Positions 47,969-56,859 of a stretch of DNA of 64,000 bases are shown here, piece after piece. This DNA is from Streptomyces glaucescens (lineage in GTDB: Bacteria > Actinomycetota > Actinomycetes > Streptomycetales > Streptomycetaceae): assembly GCF_000761215.1 (NCBI RefSeq), contig NZ_CP009438.1, positions 4,543,501 through 4,607,500 of the forward strand, in the 5' to 3' direction. Position numbers and translations under genes: made by a program. Below the pieces are notes generated by a model. It searched no databases. It saw nothing but the letters and a program-made list of their open reading frames with translations, and was not told the DNA's origin. Each line of letters starts with the position of its first letter. Position 1 is the stretch's first letter.

Positions 47969-48367
47969 ATGACCATGACTGATCCGATCGCAGACATGCT
48001 GACTCGTCTGCGTAACGCGAACTCGGCGTACCACGACTCGGTGTCGATGCCGCACTCCAAGATCAAGTCTCACATCGCGGAGATCCTCCAGCAGGAGGGC
48101 TTCATCACGGGCTGGAAGGTCGAGGACGCCGAGGTCGGCAAGAACCTCGTCCTCGAGCTGAAGTTCGGTCCGAACCGTGAGCGCTCCATCGCGGGCATCA
48201 AGCGGATCTCGAAGCCCGGTCTCCGGGTCTACGCGAAGTCCACCAACCTGCCGAAGGTCCTCGGCGGCCTGGGCGTGGCGATCATCTCCACGTCGCACGG
48301 TCTGCTGACCGACAAGCAGGCGCAGAAGAAGGGCGTGGGTGGGGAAGTCCTCGCCTACGTCTGGTAA
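47969..48367 (+). CDS. rpsH: 30S ribosomal protein S8
   Basis: A 132-residue S8 binding 16S rRNA helix 21; in E. coli it represses the spc operon. MTDPIADMLTRLRNANSAYHD at the N-terminus and ISTSHGLLTDKQAQKKGVGGEVLAYVW (in parts) at the end are conserved. ATG 47969; an ATG two codons later is also possible. Confidence 0.98.
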   Translation: MTMTDPIADMLTRLRNANSAYHDSVSMPHSKIKSHIAEILQQEGFITGWKVEDAEVGKNLVLELKFGPNRERSIAGIKRISKPGLRVYAKSTNLPKVLGGLGVAIISTSHGLLTDKQAQKKGVGGEVLAYVW

Positions 48368-48391
48368 CGGAAGGGAACGGAGGAAACAGCT

Positions 48392-48931
48392 ATGTCGCGC
48401 ATCGGCAAGCTCCCCATCCCGGTTCCCGCCGGCGTGGACGTCACCATCGACGGCCGTACGGTCAAGGTCAAGGGCCCCAAGGGCGAGCTGACCCACACCG
48501 TTGCCGCGCCGATCGACATCGCTAAGGGCGAGGACGGCACCCTTCAGGTGCTGCGCCCGAACGACGAGCGGCAGAGCAAGGCCCTGCACGGCCTGTCCCG
48601 CACGCTGGTGGCGAACATGATCACCGGTGTGACCCAGGGATACGTCAAGAAGCTCGAGATCAGCGGTGTCGGTTACCGCGTGACCGCCAAGGGCTCGAAC
48701 CTCGAGTTCGCGCTCGGTTACAGCCACCCGATCGTCGTCGAGGCCCCCGAGGGCATCACCTTCAAGGTGGAGACCCCGACCCGTTTCTCGGTCGAGGGCA
48801 TCGACAAGCAGAAGGTCGGCGAGGTCGCGGCCAACATCCGCAAGCTGCGCAAGCCCGACCCGTACAAGGCCAAGGGCGTCAAGTACGAGGGCGAAGTCAT
48901 CCGCCGCAAGGTCGGAAAGGCGGGTAAGTAA
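48392..48931 (+). CDS. rplF: 50S ribosomal protein L6
   Basis: A 179-residue L6 near the sarcin-ricin loop. MSRIGKLPIPVPAGVDVTID and the C-terminal RKPDPYKAKGVKYEGEVIRRK (in parts) are typical. Starts 24 bp after rpsH with GGAGG upstream. Confidence 0.98.
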   Translation: MSRIGKLPIPVPAGVDVTIDGRTVKVKGPKGELTHTVAAPIDIAKGEDGTLQVLRPNDERQSKALHGLSRTLVANMITGVTQGYVKKLEISGVGYRVTAKGSNLEFALGYSHPIVVEAPEGITFKVETPTRFSVEGIDKQKVGEVAANIRKLRKPDPYKAKGVKYEGEVIRRKVGKAGK

Positions 48932-48934
48932 GCC

Positions 48935-49315
48935 ATGGCATACGGGCAGAAGATCCTCAAGGGCGACGCCTACAAGCGCGCCGCGATCAAGCGCCGTCAC
49001 ATCCGGATCCGGAAGCGGATCTCGGGTACCGCCGAGCGCCCCCGTCTGGTCGTGACCCGCTCCAACCGCCACATCGTGGCGCAGGTGATCGACGACCTGA
49101 AGGGCCACACCCTGGCGTCGGCGTCCTCCCTGGACGCGTCGATCCGCGGTGCCGAGGACAAGTCCTCGCAGGCCAAGAAGGTCGGCGCCCTGGTCGCCGA
49201 GCGTGCCAAGGCCGCCGGTGTCGAGGCCGTCGTGTTCGACCGTGGTGGCAACCAGTACGCCGGGCGCATCGCCGCCCTGGCGGACGCCGCCCGCGAAGCC
49301 GGGCTCAAGTTCTGA
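48935..49315 (+). CDS. rplR: 50S ribosomal protein L18
   Basis: A 126-residue 5S rRNA-binding protein. RRHIRIRKRISGTAERPRL and the C-terminal VVFDRGGNQYAGRIAALADAAREAGLKF (in parts) match. Starts 3 bp after rplF. Confidence 0.98.
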   Translation: MAYGQKILKGDAYKRAAIKRRHIRIRKRISGTAERPRLVVTRSNRHIVAQVIDDLKGHTLASASSLDASIRGAEDKSSQAKKVGALVAERAKAAGVEAVVFDRGGNQYAGRIAALADAAREAGLKF

Positions 49316-49351
49316 GCCGCTTGTAGCTAGCGGAAAGAGAGAGGTAATCCA

Positions 49352-49957
49352 ATGGCTGGACCCCAGCGCCGCGGAAGCGGTGCCGGTGGCGGCGAGCGGC
49401 GGGACCGGAAGGGCCGTGACGGCGGCGCTGCTGCCGCCGAGAAGACCGCGTACGTTGAGCGCGTTGTCGCGATCAACCGCGTCGCCAAGGTTGTGAAGGG
49501 TGGTCGTCGCTTCAGCTTCACCGCGCTGGTCGTGGTGGGCGACGGTGACGGCACCGTGGGTGTCGGTTACGGCAAGGCCAAGGAGGTGCCGGCCGCCATC
49601 GCCAAGGGCGTTGAGGAGGCCAAGAAGCACTTCTTCAAGGTCCCCCGTATCCAGGGCACCATCCCGCACCCCATCCAGGGTGAGAAGGCTGCCGGCGTCG
49701 TGCTGCTCAAGCCCGCGTCGCCCGGTACCGGTGTGATCGCCGGTGGTCCGGTGCGTGCCGTGCTCGAGTGCGCCGGTATCCACGACGTGCTGTCGAAGTC
49801 GCTCGGCTCCGACAACGCCATCAACATCGTGCACGCGACCGTGGAGGCCCTCAAGGGCCTGCAGCGTCCCGAGGAGATCGCGGCCCGCCGTGGTCTGCCG
49901 CTCGAGGACGTCGCTCCCGCGGCCCTGCTGCGTGCGCGTGCCGGGGTGGGTGCGTAA
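49352..49957 (+). CDS. rpsE: 30S ribosomal protein S5
   Basis: A 201-residue S5 at the mRNA entry and decoding region. KVVKGGRRFSFTALVVVGDG (loop of spectinomycin-resistance mutations, wild type here), GYGKAKEVPAAIAKG and ECAGIHDVLSKSLGS are present. A Gly/Arg N-terminal extension of about 35 residues is usual for actinomycetes. Confidence 0.98.
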   Translation: MAGPQRRGSGAGGGERRDRKGRDGGAAAAEKTAYVERVVAINRVAKVVKGGRRFSFTALVVVGDGDGTVGVGYGKAKEVPAAIAKGVEEAKKHFFKVPRIQGTIPHPIQGEKAAGVVLLKPASPGTGVIAGGPVRAVLECAGIHDVLSKSLGSDNAINIVHATVEALKGLQRPEEIAARRGLPLEDVAPAALLRARAGVGA

Positions 49958-49959
49958 TC

Positions 49960-50142
49960 ATGGCGCAGCTCAAGATCACGCAGGTCAAGTCCTACATCGG
50001 CAGCAAGCAGAACCACCGTGACACCCTGCGGTCGCTTGGTCTCAAGGGGATCAACACCGTGGTCGTCAAGGAGGACCGCCCCGAGTTCCGCGGCATGGTG
50101 CACACCGTCCGCCACCTCGTGACGGTCGAGGAGGTCGACTGA
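49960..50142 (+). CDS. rpmD: 50S ribosomal protein L30
   Basis: A 60-residue L30. LKITQVKSYIGSKQNHRDTL, SLGLKGINTVVVKED and RGMVHTVRHLVTVEEV cover the family. 2-bp gaps to rpsE and rplO show tight coupling. Confidence 0.97.
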   Translation: MAQLKITQVKSYIGSKQNHRDTLRSLGLKGINTVVVKEDRPEFRGMVHTVRHLVTVEEVD

Positions 50143-50144
50143 TC

Positions 50145-50600
50145 ATGGCGGAGAACAACCCGCTGAAGATCCACAACCTCCGTCCCGCCCCGGGCGCCAA
50201 GACCGCCAAGACCCGTGTCGGTCGTGGTGAGGCGTCGAAGGGTAAGACGGCCGGTCGTGGTACCAAGGGCACCAAGGCCCGCTACCAGGTTCCGGAGAGC
50301 TTCGAGGGTGGCCAGATGCCGCTCCACATGCGTCTCCCGAAGCTCAAGGGCTTCAAGAACCCGTTCAAGACCGAGTACCAGGTCGTGAACCTCGACAAGC
50401 TGGCCGCGCTGTACCCGGAGGGTGGCGAGGTCACCGTCGAGGGTCTCGTCGCCAAGGGTGCCGTTCGCAAGAACAGCCTCGTCAAGGTGCTCGGCCAGGG
50501 CGAGATCTCCGTGGCGCTGCAGGTGACGGTCGACGCCATCTCCGGCTCCGCCAAGGAGAAGATCACCGCCGCCGGCGGTACCGTCACCGAGCTCGTCTGA
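50145..50600 (+). CDS. rplO: 50S ribosomal protein L15
   Basis: A 151-residue L15. Basic N-terminus LKIHNLRPAPGAKTAKTRVG then RGTKGTKARYQVP and GGQMPLHMRLPKLKGF. The usual spc order would put secY next at once; here a 234-bp gap with a strong terminator follows. Confidence 0.98.
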   Translation: MAENNPLKIHNLRPAPGAKTAKTRVGRGEASKGKTAGRGTKGTKARYQVPESFEGGQMPLHMRLPKLKGFKNPFKTEYQVVNLDKLAALYPEGGEVTVEGLVAKGAVRKNSLVKVLGQGEISVALQVTVDAISGSAKEKITAAGGTVTELV

Positions 50601-50636
50601 GTCCATCAGGCGTCTCGATGACTTGAGCGATCCCGA

Positions 50637-50668
50637 CCGGGGATACCCCACAAATGGGGTATCCCCGG
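50637..50668 (+). terminator. Strong terminator between rplO and secY
   Basis: A perfect 14-bp stem (50637-50650 with 50655-50668) with a CAAA tetraloop, followed by TTGGTCGTTCC. Outer bases can add further pairs. secY must therefore depend on read-through or its own promoter in 50670-50834; TTGACC at 50761 is a possible -35, but no good -10 follows. Confidence 0.88.
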
Positions 50669-50834
50669 TTGGTCGTTCCTTGGGTGGCAGTCTCGCCGGT
50701 AAGGTGGCCTGCACTGCCAACTTTCACCGGGTGCCGCACGCCGGGCACTCCGGGCGAGAGTTGACCGTTACGTATTCGTCGAACCTCAAGACCGTCACCC
50801 TTGACGCAGATGCGCGGGGGTCGCAGGAGGCACC

Positions 50835-52148
50835 GTGCTCACCGCGTTCGCCCGGGCGTTCAAGACGCCCGACCTGCGCAAGAAGCTGCTCTTCACGCTC
50901 GGCATCATCGTGGTGTACCGGATCGGTACGCACATCCCGATCCCGGGTGTCGACTACCGGAACGTCCAGACCTGTATCGACGTGGCCAAGGGCAACCAGG
51001 GTCTCTTCGGTCTGGTCAACATGTTCAGTGGCGGCGCACTGCTGCAGATCACGATCTTCGCGCTGGGCATCATGCCGTACATCACCGCGAGCATCATCCT
51101 CCAGCTGCTGACGGTGGTGATCCCGCGCCTGGAAGCCCTGAAGAAGGAGGGGCAGACCGGCACGGCGAAGATCACGCAGTACACCCGCTACCTGACCGTG
51201 GCGCTCGCCGTCCTCCAGGGCACCGGCCTGGTGGCCACCGCCCGCAGCGGCGCCCTCTTCAACGGCTGCCCGGTGGCCTCGGAGATCGTCCCGGACCAGT
51301 CCATCTTCGTGACCGTCACCATGGTCATCACGATGACCGCCGGCACCGCCGTCGTCATGTGGCTGGGCGAGCTGGTCACCGACCGCGGCATCGGCAACGG
51401 CATGTCGATCCTGATGTTCATCTCGATCGCCGCCACCTTCCCGTCGGCGCTGTGGGCCATCAAGCAGCAGGGCTCCCTGGCCGACGGCTGGATCGAATTC
51501 GGCACCGTGATCCTCGTCGGCCTGTTCATGGTCGGCCTGGTGGTCTTCGTCGAGCAGGCCCAGCGCCGGATTCCCGTCCAGTACGCGAAGCGCATGATCG
51601 GCCGCCGGTCCTACGGCGGGACGTCGACGTACATCCCGCTGAAGGTCAACCAGGCCGGTGTGATTCCCGTCATCTTCGCGTCGTCGCTGCTCTACATCCC
51701 GGCACTGATCGTGCAGTTCTCCAACTCCACGTCAGGCTGGGCGAGCTGGATCCAGAACAATCTCGCGGACACCGCCGCGCCGGTTCACATCACGATCTAC
51801 TTCTTCCTGATTGTCTTCTTCGCGTTCTTCTACGTGGCGATCTCGTTCAACCCCGAGGAAGTCGCGGACAACATGAAGAAGTATGGTGGCTTCATCCCGG
51901 GCATCCGGGCTGGCCGACCGACCGCTGAGTACCTGTCCTACGTGCTCAACCGGATCACCTGGCCGGGTTCGCTGTATCTGGGTCTGATCGCTCTCGTGCC
52001 GACAATGGCGTTGGCCGGTTTCGGTGCAAACCAGAACTTCCCGTTCGGCGGGACCAGCATCCTGATCATCGTGGGTGTCGGACTCGAGACGGTGAAGCAG
52101 ATCGAGAGCCAGCTCCAGCAGCGCAATTACGAAGGGTTCCTCCGCTGA
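50835..52148 (+). CDS. secY: Preprotein translocase subunit SecY
   Basis: A 437-residue, ten-span channel of the Sec translocon. KTPDLRKKLLFTLGIIVVYRIGTHIP (in parts) leads into TM1, the plug region carries GLFGLVNMFSGGALLQITIFALGIMPYITASII (in parts), and GYSFVxE-type loops (RRSYGGTSTYIPLKVNQAGVIPVIFASSL in parts) are present. GTG 50835 follows GCAGGAGGCA. The stop overlaps adk by one base. Confidence 0.98.
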   Translation: MLTAFARAFKTPDLRKKLLFTLGIIVVYRIGTHIPIPGVDYRNVQTCIDVAKGNQGLFGLVNMFSGGALLQITIFALGIMPYITASIILQLLTVVIPRLEALKKEGQTGTAKITQYTRYLTVALAVLQGTGLVATARSGALFNGCPVASEIVPDQSIFVTVTMVITMTAGTAVVMWLGELVTDRGIGNGMSILMFISIAATFPSALWAIKQQGSLADGWIEFGTVILVGLFMVGLVVFVEQAQRRIPVQYAKRMIGRRSYGGTSTYIPLKVNQAGVIPVIFASSLLYIPALIVQFSNSTSGWASWIQNNLADTAAPVHITIYFFLIVFFAFFYVAISFNPEEVADNMKKYGGFIPGIRAGRPTAEYLSYVLNRITWPGSLYLGLIALVPTMALAGFGANQNFPFGGTSILIIVGVGLETVKQIESQLQQRNYEGFLR

Positions 52149-52810
52149 TGCGAATCGTCCTCGTCGGGCCGCCGGGTGCCGGTAAGGGAACGCAAGCCAC
52201 GCGCCTTGCCGAGAAGCTGTCGATCCCGCACATCTCCACGGGCGACCTGTTCCGCGCCAACATCAGCCGGCAGACGGAGCTCGGCAAGCTCGCGAAGTCC
52301 TACATGGACGCCGGCAACCTGGTGCCGGACGAGGTCACGATCGCGATGGCCAAGGACCGCATGGAGCAGCCGGACGCCGAGAACGGCTTCCTCCTCGACG
52401 GTTTCCCGCGCAACGTGTCGCAGGCCGAGGCGCTGGACGAGCTGCTCACCACCGAGGACATGCGGCTGGACGCGGTGCTCGACCTGGAGGCCCCGGAGGA
52501 CGAGGTCGTCAAGCGGATCGCCGGCCGGCGGATCTGCCGCAAGGACTCCAGCCACGTCTTCCACGTCACGTACAGCAAGCCGAAGACCGAGGGCGTCTGC
52601 GACGTCTGCGGCGGTGAGCTGTACCAGCGTGACGACGACGCCGAGGACACGGTCCGCAAGCGGCTCGAGGTCTACCACACGCAGACCGAGCCGATCATCG
52701 ACTACTACAAGGCGCAGGGGCTGGTCGTCACCATCTCCGCGCTGGGTGCGGTGGACGAGGTCACGGGACGCGCCATGGAGGCGCTGAAGCGTGACGGCGA
52801 CGGCGCGTAG
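52148..52810 (+). CDS. adk: Adenylate kinase
   Basis: A 220-residue enzyme interconverting ATP + AMP and 2 ADP. P-loop GPPGAGKGTQ at residues 7-16; the AMP site ISTGDLFRAN and DGFPRNVSQAE follow. The LID (about 125-160) is the long form with Cys in RRICRKDSSH and Cys-x2-Cys in GVCDVCGG, so a structural zinc is possible, with Asp or His as remaining ligand. Start overlaps secY (TGATG). Confidence 0.97.
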   Translation: MRIVLVGPPGAGKGTQATRLAEKLSIPHISTGDLFRANISRQTELGKLAKSYMDAGNLVPDEVTIAMAKDRMEQPDAENGFLLDGFPRNVSQAEALDELLTTEDMRLDAVLDLEAPEDEVVKRIAGRRICRKDSSHVFHVTYSKPKTEGVCDVCGGELYQRDDDAEDTVRKRLEVYHTQTEPIIDYYKAQGLVVTISALGAVDEVTGRAMEALKRDGDGA

Positions 52811-52827
52811 CCGTCCGATGCGGTACC

Positions 52828-52857
52828 GGCCGTGGCGCCCCGAGGGGTGCCACGGCC
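52828..52857 (+). terminator. Hairpin after adk
   Basis: A near-perfect 14-bp stem (one G-U) between 52828-52841 and 52844-52857; the innermost pairs must open to make a loop. It sits 17 nt after adk and 55 nt before map. Confidence 0.65.
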
Positions 52858-52911
52858 GTACTGTTGTGTACGTAACCGGTTGACGTGAGTGACGGAGAGC
52901 GCAGGGCCCCC

Positions 52912-53748
52912 ATGGTGCAGATCAAGACCCCCGAGCAGATCGCCAAGATGCGTGCGGCGGGGCTGGTCGTCGCAGCCATCCACGCGGCCACCCGGGAGGC
53001 CGCGGTACCCGGCGCCTCCACCAAGGACCTCGACCAGGTGGCGCGCAAGGTGCTGGCCGAGCACGGGGCGAAGTCCAACTTCCTCGGCTACGGCGGTTTC
53101 CCGGCGACCATCTGCACCTCGGTGAACGACGTGGTGGTCCACGGCATCCCCTCCGAGGACGTCGTCCTGAAGGACGGCGACATCATCTCCATCGACTGCG
53201 GCGCGATCGTCGACGGCTGGCACGGTGACGCCGCCTACACGGCGTTCGTGGGCTCCGGCCACGCCCCGGAGCTGATCGAGCTCTCCCGGGTGACCGAGGA
53301 GTCGATGTGGGCCGGCATCGCGGCCATGAAGCAGGGCAACCGGCTCGTCGACATCTCCCGGGCCATCGAGACGTACATCCGCCGCCAGCCCAAGCCCGGC
53401 GGCGGCCGGTACGGGATCATCGAGGACTACGGCGGCCACGGCATCGGCTCCGAGATGCACATGGACCCGCACCTGCTGAACTACGTCGACCGCCGCCGCG
53501 GCAAGGGCCCCAAGCTGGTCCCCGGTTTCTGCCTGGCCATCGAGCCGATGGTGTCCCTGGGCACCCCCAGGACGGAGGTCCTGGACGACGACTGGACGGT
53601 CATCACGACCGACGGCACCTGGTCGTCGCACTGGGAGCACTCGGTGGCCCTGACCGAGCAGGGTCCGCTCGTGCTGACGGCTCCCGACGGGGGCAAGGCG
53701 AAGCTGGCCGAGTTCGGCATCACGACGGCGCCGGATCCGCTCGCCTGA
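52912..53748 (+). CDS. map: Type I methionine aminopeptidase
   Basis: A 278-residue metalloenzyme that removes initiator Met. The five metal ligands are present: Asp95, Asp106, His176, Glu211 and Glu242, within SIDCGAIVDGWHGDAAYT, GGHGIGSEMH, CLAIEPMV and HWEHSVALTE. No N-terminal zinc-finger extension is present. ATG 52912 gives the normal N-terminus (MVQIKTPEQIAKMRAAG); the GTG at 52885 would add nine residues. Confidence 0.97.
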   Translation: MVQIKTPEQIAKMRAAGLVVAAIHAATREAAVPGASTKDLDQVARKVLAEHGAKSNFLGYGGFPATICTSVNDVVVHGIPSEDVVLKDGDIISIDCGAIVDGWHGDAAYTAFVGSGHAPELIELSRVTEESMWAGIAAMKQGNRLVDISRAIETYIRRQPKPGGGRYGIIEDYGGHGIGSEMHMDPHLLNYVDRRRGKGPKLVPGFCLAIEPMVSLGTPRTEVLDDDWTVITTDGTWSSHWEHSVALTEQGPLVLTAPDGGKAKLAEFGITTAPDPLA

Positions 53749-53931
53749 CCACGGCGCCCGCCCGGGACCGCCGGCCGTCGGCCGGCGCGGCCCGCCCTGA
53801 TCCCGCGGCGCCCGGCTCCGGCCCCGGACGGCGCGTGGCGCGCCGGTCCGGCGGCCGCGCCTGTCCGGCTGCGCCGGGTCGCCCCGGTGCGGCCCGCATA
53901 ATGATCTGTTCCGCGGGGCAGACTGCCTCGA

Positions 53932-53961
53932 TTCGTTTTTCCGGGTGCCCTGACGTAGACT
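53932..53961 (+). promoter_or_regulatory. Putative infA promoter
   Basis: TTCGTT (53932-53937), 18 bp and TAGACT (53956-53961) in the 294-bp map-infA gap. The -10 box matches the HrdB consensus well. The rest of the gap is G/C-rich with no gene. Confidence 0.6.
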
Positions 53962-54042
53962 GACTCGTCGGCTCTTGTGTACCCGCATGCCTGCATGCGC
54001 TCACACTGAGTCGATCAAGGTAGTCGATTCGAAGGGCGAAGC

Positions 54043-54264
54043 GTGGCCAAGAAGCAAGGTGCCATCGAGATCGAGGGCACTGTCGTCGAGTCTCTTCCGA
54101 ACGCCATGTTCAAGGTCGAGCTCCAGAACGGCCACCAGGTCCTGGCACACATCAGCGGCAAGATGCGCATGCACTACATCCGCATCCTCCCTGACGACCG
54201 GGTCGTGGTGGAGCTGTCTCCGTACGACCTGACGCGTGGCCGGATCGTCTACCGGTACAAGTAG
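54043..54264 (+). CDS. infA: Translation initiation factor IF-1
   Basis: A 73-residue OB-fold factor that blocks the A site during initiation. AKKQGAIEIEGTVVESLPNA and the C-terminal DLTRGRIVYRYK are invariant family blocks. GTG 54043 follows GAAGGGCGAA. It begins the alpha-operon region. Confidence 0.98.
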   Translation: MAKKQGAIEIEGTVVESLPNAMFKVELQNGHQVLAHISGKMRMHYIRILPDDRVVVELSPYDLTRGRIVYRYK

Positions 54265-54335
54265 ATCTTGCCCACGCCCCGTGCCCTCCCTGTGCGCGGG
54301 GCCGCCGGCAACTGACCCGGAGAACCTCACATCCC

Positions 54336-54449
54336 ATGAAGGTCAAGCCGAGCGTCAAGAAGATCTGCGACAAGTGCAGGGTGATCCGCCGTCACGGCCG
54401 GGTCATGATCATTTGCGAGAACCCGCGCCACAAGCAGCGCCAGGGCTGA
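54336..54449 (+). CDS. rpmJ: 50S ribosomal protein L36, zinc-binding form
   Basis: A 37-residue protein too short for most ORF filters. MKVKPSVKKICDKCRVIRRH followed by a tail with Cys27 and His32; ligands Cys11, Cys14, Cys27 and His32 make it the zinc (C+) type. Located between infA and rpsM as usual. ATG 54336 follows CCGGAGAA. Confidence 0.97.
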   Translation: MKVKPSVKKICDKCRVIRRHGRVMIICENPRHKQRQG

Positions 54450-54529
54450 TCGCACACGGATCACACCCTCTGCACCGACATCGCAGAGACTTCGCGCGAC
54501 GCGAGCTGAATATGTTCATACGCAGCACC

Positions 54530-54547
54530 CAAGCCCCCTCGGGCTTG
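54530..54547 (+). promoter_or_regulatory. Hairpins in the rpmJ-rpsM gap
   Basis: CAAGCCC (54530-54536) and GGGCTTG (54541-54547) form a 7-bp stem; a second GC-rich hairpin with CCCCGG/CCGGGG arms follows near 54551-54571. The 197-bp gap has no gene. The hairpins may be attenuators or r-protein binding sites for the alpha operon. Confidence 0.45.
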
Positions 54548-54646
54548 ACACCCCCGGTTCGGAGGCCGGGGACCCAGTTCGTACCTGGTACGGCGGCTGG
54601 GAGTCGGTGCTGCGGAAGACCTCCGAAGATCAACTGGAGCCATTGA

Positions 54647-55027
54647 ATGGCACGCGTTTCCGGTGTTGACATCCCGCGCGAAAAGCGCGTGGAGATCGCC
54701 CTCACCTACGTGTTCGGCATCGGCCGGACCCTCTCGCAGCAGACGCTCGCTGCCACCGGCGTGGACCCGAACACCCGTGTTCGCGACCTCACCGAAGAGC
54801 AGCTCGTGGCGATCCGCGAGTACGTCGACAACAACATCAAGACCGAGGGTGACCTCCGTCGCGAGATCCAGGCCGACATCCGCCGCAAGGTCGAGATCGG
54901 CACCTACCAGGGTCTGCGTCACCGTCGCGGTCTGCCTGTCCGCGGTCAGCGCACCAGCACCAACGCGCGTACCCGCAAGGGCCCGCGTCGCGCCATCGCC
55001 GGCAAGAAGAAGCCGGGCAAGAAGTAG
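54647..55027 (+). CDS. rpsM: 30S ribosomal protein S13
   Basis: A 126-residue S13 in the 30S head contacting P-site tRNA. GVDIPREKRVEIALTYVFGIG, the RGLPVRGQRTSTNARTRKGPR segment (in parts) and the basic tail KKKPGKK are intact. ATG 54647 follows GGAGCCATTGA. Confidence 0.98.
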   Translation: MARVSGVDIPREKRVEIALTYVFGIGRTLSQQTLAATGVDPNTRVRDLTEEQLVAIREYVDNNIKTEGDLRREIQADIRRKVEIGTYQGLRHRRGLPVRGQRTSTNARTRKGPRRAIAGKKKPGKK

Positions 55028-55085
55028 TCCACGCAGCGGTCTTGCCAGCTGTCGTAGGACCGACCACCTCCCGTAGGAGAACGAC

Positions 55086-55490
55086 ATGCCCCCCAAGGGT
55101 CGTCAGGGCGCTGCCAAGAAGGTGCGCCGCAAGGAAAAGAAGAACGTCGCTCACGGCCACGCGCACATCAAGAGCACGTTCAACAACACGATCGTCTCGA
55201 TCACGGACCCGTCCGGCAACGTGATCTCCTGGGCCTCCGCCGGCCACGTCGGCTTCAAGGGCTCCCGGAAGTCCACGCCGTTCGCCGCGCAGATGGCCGC
55301 CGAGTCGGCTGCCCGCCGCGCCCAGGAGCACGGCATGCGCAAGGTCGACGTGTTCGTGAAGGGCCCGGGTTCCGGTCGTGAGACCGCGATCCGTTCGCTC
55401 CAGGCCACCGGTCTCGAGGTCGGCTCCATCCAGGACGTCACCCCGACCCCGCACAACGGCTGCCGTCCGCCGAAGCGCCGCCGCGTCTGA
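55086..55490 (+). CDS. rpsK: 30S ribosomal protein S11
   Basis: A 134-residue platform protein near the E site. GHAHIKSTFNNTIVSITD, GFKGSRKSTPFAAQMAAE and the C-terminal TPTPHNGCRPPKRRRV are conserved. Begins 58 bp after rpsM with GTAGGAGAACGAC upstream. Confidence 0.98.
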   Translation: MPPKGRQGAAKKVRRKEKKNVAHGHAHIKSTFNNTIVSITDPSGNVISWASAGHVGFKGSRKSTPFAAQMAAESAARRAQEHGMRKVDVFVKGPGSGRETAIRSLQATGLEVGSIQDVTPTPHNGCRPPKRRRV

Positions 55491-55651
55491 CGCCCGGCTG
55501 CTTCGAGCAGACCGCGGGTTCCGGGCGGTACGGCACCGTAAAAGGTCCGTGCCGCCCGTACCCTTGCAGTACCCGCACCGTCATCTCATGGGTGCGGTTT
55601 CCGTCGGACGTCAAATAGCGGGCGTCCACGAATGAAGGATCTGATCCACAC

Positions 55652-56674
55652 ATGCTGATCGCTCAGCGTCCCTCGTTGACCGAAGAGGTCGTCGACGAGT
55701 TCCGCTCCCGGTTCGTGATCGAGCCGCTGGAGCCGGGCTTCGGCTACACCCTCGGCAACTCCCTCCGCCGTACCCTCCTGTCGTCGATCCCGGGTGCCGC
55801 CGTCACCTCGATCCGGATCGACGGCGTCCTGCACGAGTTCACCACCGTGCCGGGCGTCAAGGAGGACGTCACCGACCTGATCCTCAACATCAAGCAGCTG
55901 GTCGTCTCCTCGGAGCACGACGAGCCGGTCGTGATGTACCTGCGCAAGCAGGGCCCGGGTCTCGTCACCGCCGCCGACATCGCGCCCCCGGCCGGTGTCG
56001 AGGTGCACAACCCCGACCTGGTCCTCGCCACGCTCAACGGCAAGGGCAAGCTGGAGATGGAGCTGACGGTCGAGCGTGGCCGCGGTTACGTCTCCGCCGT
56101 GCAGAACAAGCAGGTCGGCCAGGAGATCGGCCGCATCCCGGTCGACTCCATCTACTCGCCGGTGCTCAAGGTCACGTACAAGGTCGAGGCCACGCGTGTC
56201 GAGCAGCGCACCGACTTCGACAAGCTGATCGTCGACGTCGAGACCAAGCAGGCGATGCGTCCGCGTGACGCCATGGCCTCCGCGGGCAAGACGCTGGTCG
56301 AGCTGTTCGGTCTCGCCCGCGAGCTGAACATCGACGCCGAGGGCATCGACATGGGTCCGTCCCCGACGGATGCCGCGCTCGCCGCCGACCTGGCGCTGCC
56401 GATCGAGGAGCTGGAGCTCACCGTCCGGTCGTACAACTGCCTCAAGCGCGAGGGCATCCACTCCGTGGGTGAGCTCGTCGCCCGGTCCGAGGCGGACCTG
56501 CTCGACATCCGCAACTTCGGTGCGAAGTCCATCGACGAGGTCAAGGCCAAGCTGGCCGGCATGGGCCTCGCGCTCAAGGACTCCCCGCCCGGATTCGACC
56601 CGACCGCCGCCGCGGACGCCTTCGGCGCGGACGACGACGCGGACGCCGGGTTCGTGGAGACCGAGCAGTACTGA
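55652..56674 (+). CDS. rpoA: RNA polymerase alpha subunit
   Basis: A 340-residue alpha subunit. The N-terminal assembly domain (about 1-235) carries EPLEPGFGYTLGNSLRRTLL. The C-terminal domain (about 255-325) carries LELTVRSYNCLKREGIHSVGEL (in parts) and FGAKSIDEVKAKL, which contact UP elements and activators. The tail is acidic (ADDDADAGFVETEQY). rpsD, which sits between rpsK and rpoA in E. coli, is absent from this cluster, as is usual in streptomycetes. Confidence 0.98.
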   Translation: MLIAQRPSLTEEVVDEFRSRFVIEPLEPGFGYTLGNSLRRTLLSSIPGAAVTSIRIDGVLHEFTTVPGVKEDVTDLILNIKQLVVSSEHDEPVVMYLRKQGPGLVTAADIAPPAGVEVHNPDLVLATLNGKGKLEMELTVERGRGYVSAVQNKQVGQEIGRIPVDSIYSPVLKVTYKVEATRVEQRTDFDKLIVDVETKQAMRPRDAMASAGKTLVELFGLARELNIDAEGIDMGPSPTDAALAADLALPIEELELTVRSYNCLKREGIHSVGELVARSEADLLDIRNFGAKSIDEVKAKLAGMGLALKDSPPGFDPTAAADAFGADDDADAGFVETEQY

Positions 56675-56859
56675 GAGCTCGGGCCGTTCCGGTCCGTACT
56701 CGGGTGAGGGTCGCCGCGCCGTGTCGCGCGGTTGCCCGCACCCCGCTCCGAGCGCGGCCCCTCGCGGGGTCAGCGCCCGGATCTCCGACGGGCAACCGCT
56801 CGCTCGGATACTGACCCCGGTACCTGATACGGCCGGGGCAGACACACAGGAGAAGAACC

